Shown piece by piece: positions 18,501 to 26,665 of a stretch of DNA of 64,000 bases. The DNA comes from an uncultured Eubacteriales bacterium (GTDB taxonomy: Bacteria > Bacillota > Clostridia > Christensenellales > QALW01). A model generated the notes under the pieces. It ran no database searches. It saw only the letters and a program-made list of their open reading frames with translations, and was not told the origin of the DNA. How positions within the stretch are numbered: the first letter of the stretch is position 1; every line of letters starts with the position of its first letter. The translations under genes and the position numbers were made by a program. The DNA lies in NCBI GenBank assembly GCA_900547955.1, contig URIR01000003.1, positions 32,140-96,139 of the forward strand. Direction: 5' to 3'.

Positions 18501-19633
18501 GTGGCCTGCATCTGGGTGCCTAACTGGCGTTTGGCGTATACGAATTTATCAAAGGGCCATTTTGGCAGCTTAACTACTACGTAATCCAGCGCAGGCTCAA
18601 AGCAGGCGCTCTTGCCCGTTATGGCGTTGGCGATTTCGTTGAGATTATAGCCTATGGCTATCTTGGCGGCCACCTTGGCTATGGGATAGCCCGTGGCCTT
18701 GGAGGCCAGCGCGCTGGAGCGGGATACGCGGGGATTGACCTCTATTACGGCGTATTCAAAGCTCTCGGGATTGAGGGCGAACTGGCAGTTGCAGCCTCCC
18801 TCCACCTTTAGGGCGGAGATAATGTCCAGCGCCGCCGTGCGCAGCATCTGATATTCCTTATCGGCTAAGGTGACGGCGGGCGCGACTACTATTGAATCTC
18901 CCGTATGTATTCCTACGGGGTCTAAATTTTCCATGCTGCATATGGTTATAACGTTGCCTGCGCCGTCCCGCATGACCTCGAATTCAATTTCCTTCCAGCC
19001 GGCAATGCATTTTTCCACCAGTATCTGGCCTATGGGGGAGAGCCTTAGGCCGTTGACGGCAATATCCGCCATTTCCTCGTCGTTATTGACTATGCCGCCG
19101 CCGCTGCCGCCTAGTGTGAAAGCTGGGCGGATAATGAGGGGATAGCCTATTTCACGGGCGAAGGAGAGCGCGTCCTCAAGGGTGGTCACTACTCTGGAGG
19201 GAATGCAGGGCTGATTAATGCTCTGCATGGTGTCCTTAAACAGCTGGCGGTCCTCGGCTTTATCTATGGTTTCAGGATTGGCCCCCAGCAGGCGCACGCC
19301 CATCTGCTCCAAGAAGCCGTCCTTGGCTAACTGCATGGAGAGGGTCAGGCCCGTCTGGCCGCCTAAGGTGGAAAGCAGGCTGTCCGGGCGCTCCTTTTCT
19401 ATTATGCGCTTTATTACGGGCAGGGTTAAAGGCTCGATATATATGCGGTCGGCCATAGCGCTGTCCGTCATTATGGTGGCCGGATTGGAATTAACCAGGA
19501 CTACCTCCAGGCCGTCCTCCTTAAGCGCGCGGCAGGCCTGGGTGCCCGCGTAGTCAAATTCGGCCGCCTGCCCTATGACAATGGGCCCGGAGCCTATAAC
19601 CATGACTTTTTTTATGCTTTTGTTAAGCGGCAT
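15584..19633 (-). CDS. carB-dapF: Fused carbamoyl-phosphate synthase large subunit and diaminopimelate epimerase
   Basis: A single 1349-residue frame joins two complete enzymes. Residues 1 to about 1064 are CarB: the first ATP-grasp half, the oligomerisation region, the second ATP-grasp half beginning at KRTVIVFGSGPIRIGQGIEF and the C-terminal MGS-like regulatory domain. Residues about 1065-1349 are DapF, which interconverts LL- and meso-diaminopimelate, with both catalytic cysteines (GRMCGNA near 1142, WACGTGA near 1291). Each half has its normal stand-alone length. There is no stop codon between them. M1065 (ATG at 16441-16439), preceded by GGTGG about 11 bp upstream, could act as an internal start, so DapF may also be made separately. 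Upstream is carA. Confidence 0.93.
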   Translation of the reverse strand: MPLNKSIKKVMVIGSGPIVIGQAAEFDYAGTQACRALKEDGLEVVLVNSNPATIMTDSAMADRIYIEPLTLPVIKRIIEKERPDSLLSTLGGQTGLTLSMQLAKDGFLEQMGVRLLGANPETIDKAEDRQLFKDTMQSINQPCIPSRVVTTLEDALSFAREIGYPLIIRPAFTLGGSGGGIVNNDEEMADIAVNGLRLSPIGQILVEKCIAGWKEIEFEVMRDGAGNVITICSMENLDPVGIHTGDSIVVAPAVTLADKEYQMLRTAALDIISALKVEGGCNCQFALNPESFEYAVIEVNPRVSRSSALASKATGYPIAKVAAKIAIGYNLNEIANAITGKSACFEPALDYVVVKLPKWPFDKFVYAKRQLGTQMQATGEVMAIGVTFEEALLKAVRGAEIGLKSLYSKKYDLPREEALSRLHETTDERLFIVADALRKGVSPEEIHDITKIDLWFLYKIQNIIDMENTLKQGFDRETYLRAKRMGFLDSVIEEFSGQRVENPAVAVFKMVDTCAAEFSAETPYFYSSFEEENEAEEFIQELPERKRTVIVFGSGPIRIGQGIEFDYASVHCVWALKNAGFEVVIVNNNPETVSTDFDTADRLYFEPLTPEDVRNVLETEKPWGVVVAFGGQTAIKLTRFLSERGENILGTSADSIDRAEDRERFDELLEELKIERPKGHSVTDAQGALAAANEIGYPVLLRPSYVLGGQNMIIAFNDSDVREYMQIILSQGIENPVLIDKYLMGLEIEVDGICDGEDVLIPGIMEHIERAGVHSGDSISVYPAYNLSDRMVSRIVDCTRRLALALNTKGLINIQYVIYNGQLYVIEVNPRSSRTVPYISKVTGVPMVALATRAMLGEKLYDMGYGTGLYPQGAYFAVKVPIFSFEKLANVDSHLGPEMKSTGEVLGLAGTLEEALYKGLIAAGYKLRKAVSSSKKGVFLSVRDSDKPEIAAVAKKFYDLGFKLYATAGTAEIIKASGMEAEIVSKIHESDVNTLTLIESGKIDYLISTSAKGRLPGRDSVKIRRKAVERSIPCLTSIDTAHAVADSIKSRYSELNCELVDINHMRTKRTQLKFTKMHGCGNDYIYFNAFEQHIDNPEGLSIRLADRHFGVGGDGVVLICPSSKADAKMRMFNLDGSEGRMCGNASRCVAKYLYDNHMVNKEVMTLETLSGIKSIRVYTQNGVATSARVNMGAAQLRPEEVPVKLEGDKVIGRQVNIGGENYHITCVSMGNPHCVVFVENVDFFPLEKIGPQFEHSELFPERVNAEFVKVIDRATLKMRVWERGSGETWACGTGACAAAVAAVENGLCDKNTDITVKLLGGELKIRYTDTGEVYMTGNAVKVFDGTVMV

Positions 19634-19692
19634 TATGTAAATCCCCTTTTTAATAGTTTTTTATTTTCAGCGTCAGTACTTTAGAGCCGACG

Positions 19693-20778
19693 TCATTTTT
19701 CCAGCATGGATACGAACCTGTCGAAGAGGAAGGCGGTATCCTTGGGCCCGGCCGAGGCCTCGGGATGGAACTGTACCGAAAAGGCGGGCATATTAAGATA
19801 ATCCACGCCCTCGCAGGTGCCGTCGTTGGCGTTAATAAAGGATACCCGCGCGTCTGAGGGCAGGCTGTCGTTCAGTACCGCGTAGCCGTGGTTCTGGCTG
19901 GTTATATATACTCTGCCCGTATCCGTTTGGGTGCAGGGCTGATTGGCGCCGCGGTGGCCGTATTTGAGCTTGCCCGTTTTGGCGCCCGCGGCCAGGGCGA
20001 GCAATTGATGTCCCAGGCATATGCCGAAAATAGGCAGTCCGCTTTTAAACAGCTTGCGCAGCTCTTTAATTATGCCTGTGTTTTCGGCCGGGTCGCCGGG
20101 GCCGTTTGAGAGCATTATGCCCTGTGGGTTTGCGGCCAAAATATCTTCTGCCGTGCTGGAGGCGGGCATTACCTTTACGCGGCAGCCGCGCTTGAGTAAT
20201 TCCCGTTCTATATTGAGCTTGGCTCCGAAATCCCAGAGCGCTATCAGCGGCCCGCTTTGGGGCTGCTCTAAATGGGGCTGGGGCAGGGCGCTTACGCTGC
20301 TTACCGCTCCCTTTATGGAGAAATTGCGCAATTGGGCTAAAAGGGCCTCGTCCGCGTCGGGGGTAAAGCTTAATTTAGCGTTCATGACCCCCTGCTCGCG
20401 CACTATGCGGGTAAGGGCCCGGGTATCTATGCCGTAAAGGCCGGGAATGCCTGCCTGTTTTAAAAAAGCGTCAAGCCGGCCTTCCGAACGGAAATTTGAA
20501 GGCTGCTGACACCACTCTCTGACGATATATGCCTTTAAAACGGGACGGGCGCTTTCAAAATCAATGGGGATAACGCCGTAATTGCCTATAAGCGGAAAGG
20601 TCTGAATTACTAATTGGCCGTAATAGCTTGGGTCGGTTAGAGTTTCCAAATAGCCGGTCATGGCGGTGGTAAAAACTAATTCGCCTATTGCCTCGGCCTC
20701 CTTTCCGAAGAAATATCCCTGAAAAATTCTGCCGTTTTCCAGTATTAGATAACCCCTGCGGGCTTCCTGCTCCTGCAT
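19693..20778 (-). CDS. carA: Carbamoyl-phosphate synthase small subunit
   Basis: This 361-residue glutaminase subunit releases ammonia from glutamine for CarB. The N-terminal CPSase-small domain (about 1-150) includes TTAMTGYLETLTDPSY. The class I glutamine amidotransferase domain follows, with the nucleophile elbow FGICLGHQLLA and the His/Glu pair in VQFHPEAS. An AAGGAGG site lies 6 bp before the ATG. It is 59 bp before carB-dapF and about 40 bp after the ANTAR regulator gene, in one minus-strand cluster that starts with glnA, the source of its substrate. Confidence 0.97.
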   Translation of the reverse strand: MQEQEARRGYLILENGRIFQGYFFGKEAEAIGELVFTTAMTGYLETLTDPSYYGQLVIQTFPLIGNYGVIPIDFESARPVLKAYIVREWCQQPSNFRSEGRLDAFLKQAGIPGLYGIDTRALTRIVREQGVMNAKLSFTPDADEALLAQLRNFSIKGAVSSVSALPQPHLEQPQSGPLIALWDFGAKLNIERELLKRGCRVKVMPASSTAEDILAANPQGIMLSNGPGDPAENTGIIKELRKLFKSGLPIFGICLGHQLLALAAGAKTGKLKYGHRGANQPCTQTDTGRVYITSQNHGYAVLNDSLPSDARVSFINANDGTCEGVDYLNMPAFSVQFHPEASAGPKDTAFLFDRFVSMLEK

Positions 20779-20819
20779 TTTTTCCTCCTTATATTGCTTG
20801 GGCCGTTTTTGGCGGCGCG

Positions 20820-21383
20820 CTATTTTTCATACGCCTTGAGAATGCTCTGGGCGATATCCAGGCGCGTCCGGCGCAAATCCATGGCCTGCTTTTCAATGTA
20901 ACGGTGAGCCTGCGGCTCAGTCATATCAGCATATTGTATCAGAGCGCACTTAGCTCTGTCAACTAGTCTTATTTCTGCAATTTTTTCCTGAAGGCGCTCA
21001 TTTTCGCTTTTTAAACGGCTTATCATATGTCTGGACGCATTTAAAAGATGAAGCGCCTGAAAGAACAGCGCGCGGTTTAAGGGCTTGGGCACCACCAGCA
21101 CTCCGGCGTTTTCCACTCTGGCGGCTATTTCGTCGCTCATTTCATTTTTAACGAGCATTATAACGCCCGAGCCAATTTCGGCCGCGTCCAGAGCCAGCTC
21201 CAGGCCCGTTTCCTCCTTGAGCGGCGCGTTTATCAGAACCAAATCAAACGCGCAGGAAAGCATGCGCCGGGCCTGAAAGGAATCTGCGGTGCATTCAATT
21301 CTCTGATAATCGGTCTGCCCGAAAAGCGATTTGAGCACGGGCAGGCTGGCGCTGCTGCCCGAAATTATAAGCAGCTCGCCCAC
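20820..21383 (-). CDS. ANTAR-domain regulator with degenerate receiver
   Basis: The 187-residue product has a receiver-like N-terminal domain (1-120), a short coiled linker (LKSENERLQEKIAEIR) and a C-terminal ANTAR domain (about 130-187: AKCALIQYADMTEPQAHRYI, then EKQAMDLRR). ANTAR proteins bind nascent RNA hairpins and prevent termination, often in nitrogen genes. The receiver lacks the usual acidic pair, and the phospho-acceptor position reads VLINAP with N52 in place of Asp, so ordinary phosphorylation is unlikely. The start is GTG at 21383, three bases after the glnA stop codon, with its ribosome binding site GGAGGG inside glnA, so translation is probably coupled. Its RNA targets are not proven. 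Confidence 0.88.
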   Translation of the reverse strand: MGELLIISGSSASLPVLKSLFGQTDYQRIECTADSFQARRMLSCAFDLVLINAPLKEETGLELALDAAEIGSGVIMLVKNEMSDEIAARVENAGVLVVPKPLNRALFFQALHLLNASRHMISRLKSENERLQEKIAEIRLVDRAKCALIQYADMTEPQAHRYIEKQAMDLRRTRLDIAQSILKAYEK

Positions 21384-21386
21384 CTC

Positions 21387-22610
21387 TCAGCCCTCCGTTT
21401 TGCCGCCCGTTATGCGGGCCAGATAATTTTTGTAAAGCAGGGGGGGCATATTTTGAGTTATCAGCGGGCTTTTCAGAGAACGGCGGGCCGCCTCGGAGAG
21501 GCTTAATGGAAGCGCGCTTATGGGCTGCGCTTCAGGCCGGGCCTCGCGCTTTATGCCGTCCAGGCCGGCCAGTATAACTGCTGAAAGAGCCAGATATGGA
21601 TTGCAAAGCGGGTCGGGAGAGCGCAATTCCAGCCTGACGTTTTCGCCCGAGGCGGCGGGGATGCGGATTATTTTAGAGCGGGCGCCCCTTTCAAAGCCTA
21701 AAAAATGAGGGGAGCTGAGGGCGCTTAAGCGCTTATAGGAGAGGGGAGAGGGATTTAAAAAGGCGGTGATATCCCCGATATTTTCCAGTATGCCCGCCAT
21801 AAAGCTCTCAGCCTGAGGGCAATGGCCGTCTGAAGCCGCTTTAAATATATTCTTGCCCTCCTTAAAGAGAGAAAGATTAAAATGCAGTCCGCTGCCCGGC
21901 GCGTTTTCAAGGGGCATGGGTTCAAAGCTGGCGTGCAGCCCGCTGCGCGCGGCGGCGGTGCTTATCACCCATTTGACGGTTATAAGCCTGTCCGCCGTGG
22001 TCAGGGCGTCGTTATATTTAAAGTCTATTTCGTTCTGCCCCGGCCCCTTTTCGTGATGGGAGCTTTCGGGCGGGATGCCCATATCCTCTAAGGTAAGGCA
22101 GATATCCCTGCGCACGTTTTCTCCTCTGTCTAGTGGGGAGACGTCCATATAGCCCGCCAGGTCCAACGGCTGGTTGGTATTCATGCCGTGCTCGTCCAGC
22201 TTAAAAAGATAAAATTCGCATTCTGCGCCCGCCTTGACAGCATAGCCTGCTTCTGCGGCCTGATTTTGAACGGCAGAGAGCAGACTGCGGCAGTCTCCCT
22301 CAAAGGGTTTGCCCGAGGGATATTTTATATTGCACATAAATCGCGCCACCCGTCCGTGGGATGGGCGCCAGGGGAGTATGGAGAGGGTGGAGGCGTCGGG
22401 GCAGAGGAAGAGGTCGCCGGTCACGGCGTTTTCAAAGCCGGGAACGGAAAATGCGTCCAGAGCTATGCCTTTTTCAAAGGCCCGTTCCAATTCGCCGGGC
22501 ATTATGGAAATATTTTTCTGTCTGCCTGTTAAATCGCAGAAGGCCAGGCGAATAAATTTAACGTCGTTTTCCTTGACGAATTGCAGTATTTCGTTAATTT
22601 TATAGGTCAT
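21387..22610 (-). CDS. glnA: Glutamine synthetase, type I
   Basis: This 407-residue enzyme makes glutamine from glutamate, ammonia and ATP. The N-terminal beta-grasp region includes DVKFIRLAFCDLTGRQKNIS. The catalytic domain contains AGAECEFYLF, HHEKGPGQNEIDF, GSGLHFNLSLF and the arginine-rich RIPAASGENVRLELRSPDP that closes the active site. It is about 35 residues shorter than Bacillus GlnA. A promoter (TTGTTT, 16 bp, TATAAT on the minus strand) lies just upstream at 22649-22676. Together with the overlapping ANTAR gene it repeats a common clostridial glnA-nitR-type arrangement. Confidence 0.94.
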   Translation of the reverse strand: MTYKINEILQFVKENDVKFIRLAFCDLTGRQKNISIMPGELERAFEKGIALDAFSVPGFENAVTGDLFLCPDASTLSILPWRPSHGRVARFMCNIKYPSGKPFEGDCRSLLSAVQNQAAEAGYAVKAGAECEFYLFKLDEHGMNTNQPLDLAGYMDVSPLDRGENVRRDICLTLEDMGIPPESSHHEKGPGQNEIDFKYNDALTTADRLITVKWVISTAAARSGLHASFEPMPLENAPGSGLHFNLSLFKEGKNIFKAASDGHCPQAESFMAGILENIGDITAFLNPSPLSYKRLSALSSPHFLGFERGARSKIIRIPAASGENVRLELRSPDPLCNPYLALSAVILAGLDGIKREARPEAQPISALPLSLSEAARRSLKSPLITQNMPPLLYKNYLARITGGKTEG

Positions 22611-22648
22611 ATTTTTCCCTCCGCGGCGCGTTTTTTATCCTTATTTAT

Positions 22649-22676
22649 ATTATACACCATTGCGCGCTAAAAACAA
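22649..22676 (-). promoter_or_regulatory. Promoter of the glnA-carAB-dapF cluster
   Basis: On the minus strand TTGTTT (22676-22671) and TATAAT (22654-22649) are separated by 16 bp, giving a 5' leader of about 30 nt. No terminator hairpin lies in the leader, so direct antitermination of glnA by the ANTAR protein seems unlikely here. Confidence 0.7.
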
Positions 22677-22814
22677 AGCGTTTTATTTAGGGCCTGGTGC
22701 TGAAAATATCGGCGTCCGCACTGGGAAGGGAGGCGTTCGGCTTTTTCAAACGGCCGGCCCGGGTGCGTTTTGAGCGAAAAACGAGGGTTTTTGCTGTATT
22801 TTAACAATAACAAC

Positions 22815-22844
22815 TTGCTATTATCCTTTCTTATGTGCTATAAT
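22815..22844 (+). promoter_or_regulatory. Promoter of the GtrII-like gene
   Basis: TTGCTA at 22815-22820 and TATAAT at 22839-22844, with an 18-bp spacer. Transcription from here would run through the 43-bp tandem repeat before reaching the gene, giving a leader of almost 300 nt. Confidence 0.65.
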
Positions 22845-22873
22845 TACCGCCGTGAAAATTGTTTTCGGTTTAA

Positions 22874-23090
22874 ACGGGCGCGGCTATACGCATAATTTTC
22901 TAAGCGGTAAAGCCTGAACGGCCGGCTGGAGACGCGGCTTTTTGAGCGGTTAAAGCCTGAACGGCCCGCTGGAGATGCTGTTTCCTGAGCGCGGATTTTT
23001 AAACGGCCGGCCGGGGCGCTGCTTTTTTGAGCGGGGAAAGCCTGAACGGCCGGACGCAAGGCTGTTTTTTGCATGCGGACGCTTAAGGCG
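22874..23090. repeat. Five degenerate 43-bp tandem repeats
   Basis: The core (A)AACGG recurs at 22874, 22917, 22960, 23002 and 23045, a period of 42-43 bp. Typical units carry AAAGCCTGAACGGCCGGCTG then GGCTTTTTGAGCGG. Units are contiguous, so this is not a CRISPR array. It lies inside the presumed 5' leader of the following gene. Confidence 0.8.
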
Positions 23091-23141
23091 GCCCGGCCGC
23101 CTGCGGCTGAATGCTAATGCTGAAGGAGGAGATTGATTTAT

Positions 23142-24695
23142 ATGACCCAATGCGCGGCGGCGCCTGAAAACGCCTCTCTTTCGTTTCAAAATGTACGCGC
23201 CTGCATAATAAGGCTGCTGAAAAACAAGGTATACGTTCTATTTCTTATTCTTACCGGCATTGCCGCCTTTGGCTTTACCATAACCCATTTTGCCATGGGC
23301 ATAGACGATTTCGGCCTGGGGCATTATATGGATTTAAGCCCTGAGAGCAGCAATAATATGCTTCAGCAGGGCCGTTTGCTGCATATAGCTCTGTATTATC
23401 TCACCGGCCTGATGGACGTTATTCCCTTCCTTAATAATTTTCTGAGCGCGGCTCTTATTGTGTTTTCGGCGCTTTTGCTTTCAGGACTGGCCGACGCTGC
23501 CTCAAACGGACGGTTCAATACCTTTGAGCATGTAATTTTTTCAGGGATTTATATTTCCAGCCCGGTTATGGCCTTTAAATTCATATATGATTTGGACGTT
23601 GTAGCGGTGGCCGTATCCAGCGCCGCCTGCGTGCTGGCGGTTATTTTTGGGTTTTCCTTTGTTCAGACCCATAAAAGGATGGATTTATTTAAAGCGCTGG
23701 CTATGCTGCTTTTGACTGTAAGCAGCTATGAAACCTTTAACGCAGTATTTATTATAATGGTGCTGTTTGTCCTGCTTCTGGAGGCGCTTTACGGGGAGAA
23801 AAAGCCCGGAGAGCTTTGCCGCGCAGGGCTTAAGCTGGCGCTGACGCTTATTGCGGCGCTGGCGGCGTATTATATCCTGGTTACCGTGCTTCAGGCGTGC
23901 ACGGGCAACCTTAACCATACCAGGCTCAGCCTGTTCAACCGGGGTAAACCGGTTATAGACCTTTTAAAGGGCATAGCCTACAGGCTGCTTAATTTCAAGC
24001 TGTTCAGCATGGCCGAGTTTACCGTGACCGCCGTGCTCTCGGTGCCTGCGGCGGTATATTACAGCGTCAGGAAAAAAAGCGCCTTTATATTCCTGCTCTT
24101 TGCGGGAATGGGTGCGTTCAGCATTTTTATGCCGGTTATTCAGGGCCAGCTTTATTACAGGACCTGCCAGACTTTCGGACTGTTTATAGCCATAATAGTG
24201 CTGATGATTATGGATATTTTCAGGGATAAGCGGGTGCTGCGCGCGTTTTGCGCCTGCGCGGCGGCTCTGCTGCTTATTTGGCAGCTTAAGGACGTCAATC
24301 TTTTGTATTATAAGGATTGGGCCAATTACCAGAAGAATGTTTATGCGCTGCATAATATCGCCACAGAGCTGAATTCAGGCTATTCCATAGAGCGCAAGCC
24401 CGTCTGCTTCGTCAACCGGGATTATAATTCCTTTTTAATGTCATGGGAGGCGGATAAGGACCAGTATGAAATAGGGGAATCCCCCATTGTTTCTGCCGTG
24501 GCCTTTTGCGGGGATATAACCTGTCCGGAGCTTATAAGGCTGTTTGAATATCAGGAATACACCTTTCTTATCCAGCCAAGCTGGGAGCAGGCCCAGAAGG
24601 CTATTGAATATTCTAAGAGCATGCCGGGCTACCCTAAGGACGGATATATTTCCGAGCTGGAGGATATAATAGTGGTTAAGCTGGGAGAGGCCTGA
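23142..24695 (+). CDS. Polytopic membrane protein, GtrII-like glucosyltransferase
   Basis: The protein (517 residues from the ATG) has roughly ten membrane helices and a C-terminal soluble part of about 120 residues. The first extracellular loop carries GIDDFGLGHYMD, an acidic motif typical of GT-C type glycosyltransferases such as GtrII, which transfer sugars from polyprenyl-phosphate carriers to cell-surface glycans. I infer that class from topology and motif only; the acceptor is unknown. I prefer the ATG at 23142 to a TTG at 23133, which would lie only 3 bp from the AGGAGG at 23124-23129. The stop codon lies inside the terminator hairpin. Confidence 0.7.
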   Translation: MTQCAAAPENASLSFQNVRACIIRLLKNKVYVLFLILTGIAAFGFTITHFAMGIDDFGLGHYMDLSPESSNNMLQQGRLLHIALYYLTGLMDVIPFLNNFLSAALIVFSALLLSGLADAASNGRFNTFEHVIFSGIYISSPVMAFKFIYDLDVVAVAVSSAACVLAVIFGFSFVQTHKRMDLFKALAMLLLTVSSYETFNAVFIIMVLFVLLLEALYGEKKPGELCRAGLKLALTLIAALAAYYILVTVLQACTGNLNHTRLSLFNRGKPVIDLLKGIAYRLLNFKLFSMAEFTVTAVLSVPAAVYYSVRKKSAFIFLLFAGMGAFSIFMPVIQGQLYYRTCQTFGLFIAIIVLMIMDIFRDKRVLRAFCACAAALLLIWQLKDVNLLYYKDWANYQKNVYALHNIATELNSGYSIERKPVCFVNRDYNSFLMSWEADKDQYEIGESPIVSAVAFCGDITCPELIRLFEYQEYTFLIQPSWEQAQKAIEYSKSMPGYPKDGYISELEDIIVVKLGEA

Positions 24696-24709
24696 CGGCC
24701 TCTTTTTTT
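24687..24709 (+). terminator. Intrinsic terminator overlapping the stop codon
   Basis: GAGGCC (24687-24692), loop TGAC, GGCCTC (24697-24702), then T7. The TGA stop codon of the preceding gene forms part of the loop. Confidence 0.9.
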
Positions 24710-24774
24710 GGCCTGCCGCGGGCGCCGGGAAATTTAACTGCTGCCAATATGTTTAGCTGCCTTTAAATTAGGGC

Positions 24775-24803
24775 TTGCACGGTATTATTTAATGTGATAT
24801 AAT
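24775..24803 (+). promoter_or_regulatory. Promoter of the Thr/Pro-rich lipoprotein gene
   Basis: TTGCAC at 24775-24780, a 17-bp spacer and TATAAT at 24798-24803. The start codon follows about 70 bp downstream. Confidence 0.8.
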
Positions 24804-24874
24804 TTTTTAAACAAAAATCTTATTTATTCGACATTTTGCTGCGGCTTATTAAAATTATTCCGAGGTGAGTTAAA

Positions 24875-26422
24875 ATGAAAAGATTTTTCGCTTATGCTGC
24901 GGCTTTTGCGCTTATGCTCAGCTTTGCTTCATGCGCTTCTTCAAGCGGACCTTCGCCGTCGGCTGAGGGGCTTAATGCTTTTAGCCCGTCTGCGGCGGCG
25001 GATTATAATTTGCCCCAAAATGGCGAAACGGCGGGAAACACTTTTGCCGCGGGCACTCTGCCTATAGGCAGTACGGCCGGCGGCGGAGCAGCGGCGGACG
25101 CCTCTGCCTCGGTTCAGCCTACCGGGACCGCTTATGCTTCTACGCCCACGCCTACGCCTACACCTGCGCCTACGCCTACACCTACACCTACACCTACACC
25201 TACACCTGCGCCCACGCTTACGCCTGCTCCGCAGCCCTCTAAGACTACTGAACCTACGCTTTCGCCGCGGCCGACCGCTTCATATACGTCCGAGCCGACC
25301 ACTACGCCCGTGAACGTCCCGATACCTACGGCGGTTATCGGCGAGCCCAAGGAGCATTATGACGATATCCAGGGGGTAAACGGCAAAAATAATGCAAGCA
25401 ACTACAGATTGGCGTTTGTCAGCCTTCAAATAATAAATGCGGACAATTATATTTATTTTGTGGGCGGCGAGCCTCGGAACCAAATGGTTCCGTACGGCAC
25501 TTACCGTCTGGATACCAGGACGGATAAGCTGGAATTTTTCAGCGGGGAACAGATGAATGAAATGTTTATAGCGGGCGAATGGCTGTATTATGAGATATAT
25601 GATTCGGAAACTGATAGTTATTACAGCTACCGCATGCATTCGGACGGCACATGCCAGACCAGGCTCTCCTATCTTATGCCTGACGTCTTCTGCTGCCTGG
25701 ACGAATATCTTTATTATATAGAGGAGGGCAGCCTTTACCGCAGGCTTATATCGGGCGAGGATGAGCCCGTGCTTGCGCGAGAACCTGAACAGGACGAGGA
25801 GTTCAGCAGTATCTGCACGGACGGACAGAATTTATATATAGTAAGCGACAGCGCGGACGGCTCGCGCATATATAAGCAGAGCGGCTCGGAGAGCAAGATT
25901 CTTTGGACGGGGGATAATATTGGCGCTATAGTATATGACAGCGGCTATATATGGGGCGAGTCTCATTGGGAAGAGAATAAAGCGTATATTTTATTAAGGA
26001 TAGACGCCGAAACAGGGGAAGAGGAATACACAGGCTTATGCGAGGATTACTCTAAGAGCAGATATTTCAATATAATTGATGGAACGCTGTACATTTTTGG
26101 CGATAGTTACGGCTTGCGTAATCTTGTAAGCATGGATATTAATTTTGAAAATAAGACAGAACTGGGTTATTTGACAACGGCGGGCAACATAAACGGTATA
26201 AACAGCGCTAGTTTCTGCGTTATCGGGGACTATTTCTGCTTTAAGGGGCCGGTTGGCAAGGGAGTGTATGAAAGCGTCGTGCTCTTTAAAAACGACGGCA
26301 GCAATAAATATATGGTAATAGATACGGATTTTCCCGACCCCGACGGGGAAGTCCCCAGCCGAGATTATCCTATTATGGCATGGATGAAGGATGATTGGAT
26401 GGACGAATATACAAGGCCGTAG
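24875..26422 (+). CDS. Lipoprotein with Thr-Pro linker and beta-propeller-like domain
   Basis: This 515-residue protein begins with a lipoprotein signal ending FASC (C20). A low-complexity stalk of alternating Thr/Pro (TPTPTPAPTPTPTPTP and similar, about residues 85-150) follows; such linkers span the cell wall and are often glycosylated. From about 175 to the end are repeated strands with aromatic residues (DNYIYFVGGE, EWLYYEIYD, YLYYIEEGSLYR), resembling DUF5050/propeller-type sensor or binding domains. Function unknown. The DNA of the stalk is a near-perfect CTACAC repeat (25141-25210), prone to length change without frame loss. GAGGTGAG precedes the ATG. Confidence 0.75.
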   Translation: MKRFFAYAAAFALMLSFASCASSSGPSPSAEGLNAFSPSAAADYNLPQNGETAGNTFAAGTLPIGSTAGGGAAADASASVQPTGTAYASTPTPTPTPAPTPTPTPTPTPTPAPTLTPAPQPSKTTEPTLSPRPTASYTSEPTTTPVNVPIPTAVIGEPKEHYDDIQGVNGKNNASNYRLAFVSLQIINADNYIYFVGGEPRNQMVPYGTYRLDTRTDKLEFFSGEQMNEMFIAGEWLYYEIYDSETDSYYSYRMHSDGTCQTRLSYLMPDVFCCLDEYLYYIEEGSLYRRLISGEDEPVLAREPEQDEEFSSICTDGQNLYIVSDSADGSRIYKQSGSESKILWTGDNIGAIVYDSGYIWGESHWEENKAYILLRIDAETGEEEYTGLCEDYSKSRYFNIIDGTLYIFGDSYGLRNLVSMDINFENKTELGYLTTAGNINGINSASFCVIGDYFCFKGPVGKGVYESVVLFKNDGSNKYMVIDTDFPDPDGEVPSRDYPIMAWMKDDWMDEYTRP

Positions 26423-26425
26423 AAT

Positions 26426-26563
26426 CAGAATGAAGAAAATTTGCGCGGGATAAAGCGCGTTTGCAGTAGAAACGTACCGGGTGGTACCTGGAAGCAAAGC
26501 AACGCGGCAGGACGCAAATTTTATGCATTCTGGCCACGCAGTTTCTTGTAAACTTAGGGAAAA
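26426..26563. mobile_element. MITE family 2, partial copy B
   Basis: The segment shares AAAGCAACGC-GCAGGACGCAAATTTTATGC and the terminal TCTTGTAAACT-AGGG with the right half of the full element at 32008-32285. Its left part (CAGAATGAAGAAAATTTGCG) pairs with CGCAAATTTTATGCATTCTG. The left terminal repeat is missing. It lies between the lipoprotein gene and the rpsF promoter. Confidence 0.7.
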
Positions 26564-26568
26564 ACCAT

Positions 26569-26597
26569 TTGCAAATAAAATGCGGACATGTTATAAT
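26569..26597 (+). promoter_or_regulatory. Promoter of rpsF-ssb-rpsR
   Basis: TTGCAA at 26569-26574, 17 bp, TATAAT at 26592-26597. It begins a few bases after the partial MITE ends. Confidence 0.82.
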
Positions 26598-26665
26598 AAT
26601 TTGCCGATATTCCTTGCCGCTTGATAAATTAGGCGGCCATAGACCATAAGGGAGGTGAAAGCTTA

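Noticed and set aside
25132..25350. Minus-strand open frame of Val-Gly repeats
   Set aside because: It is only the antisense reading of the Thr-Pro codon repeat of the lipoprotein gene and has no ribosome binding site.
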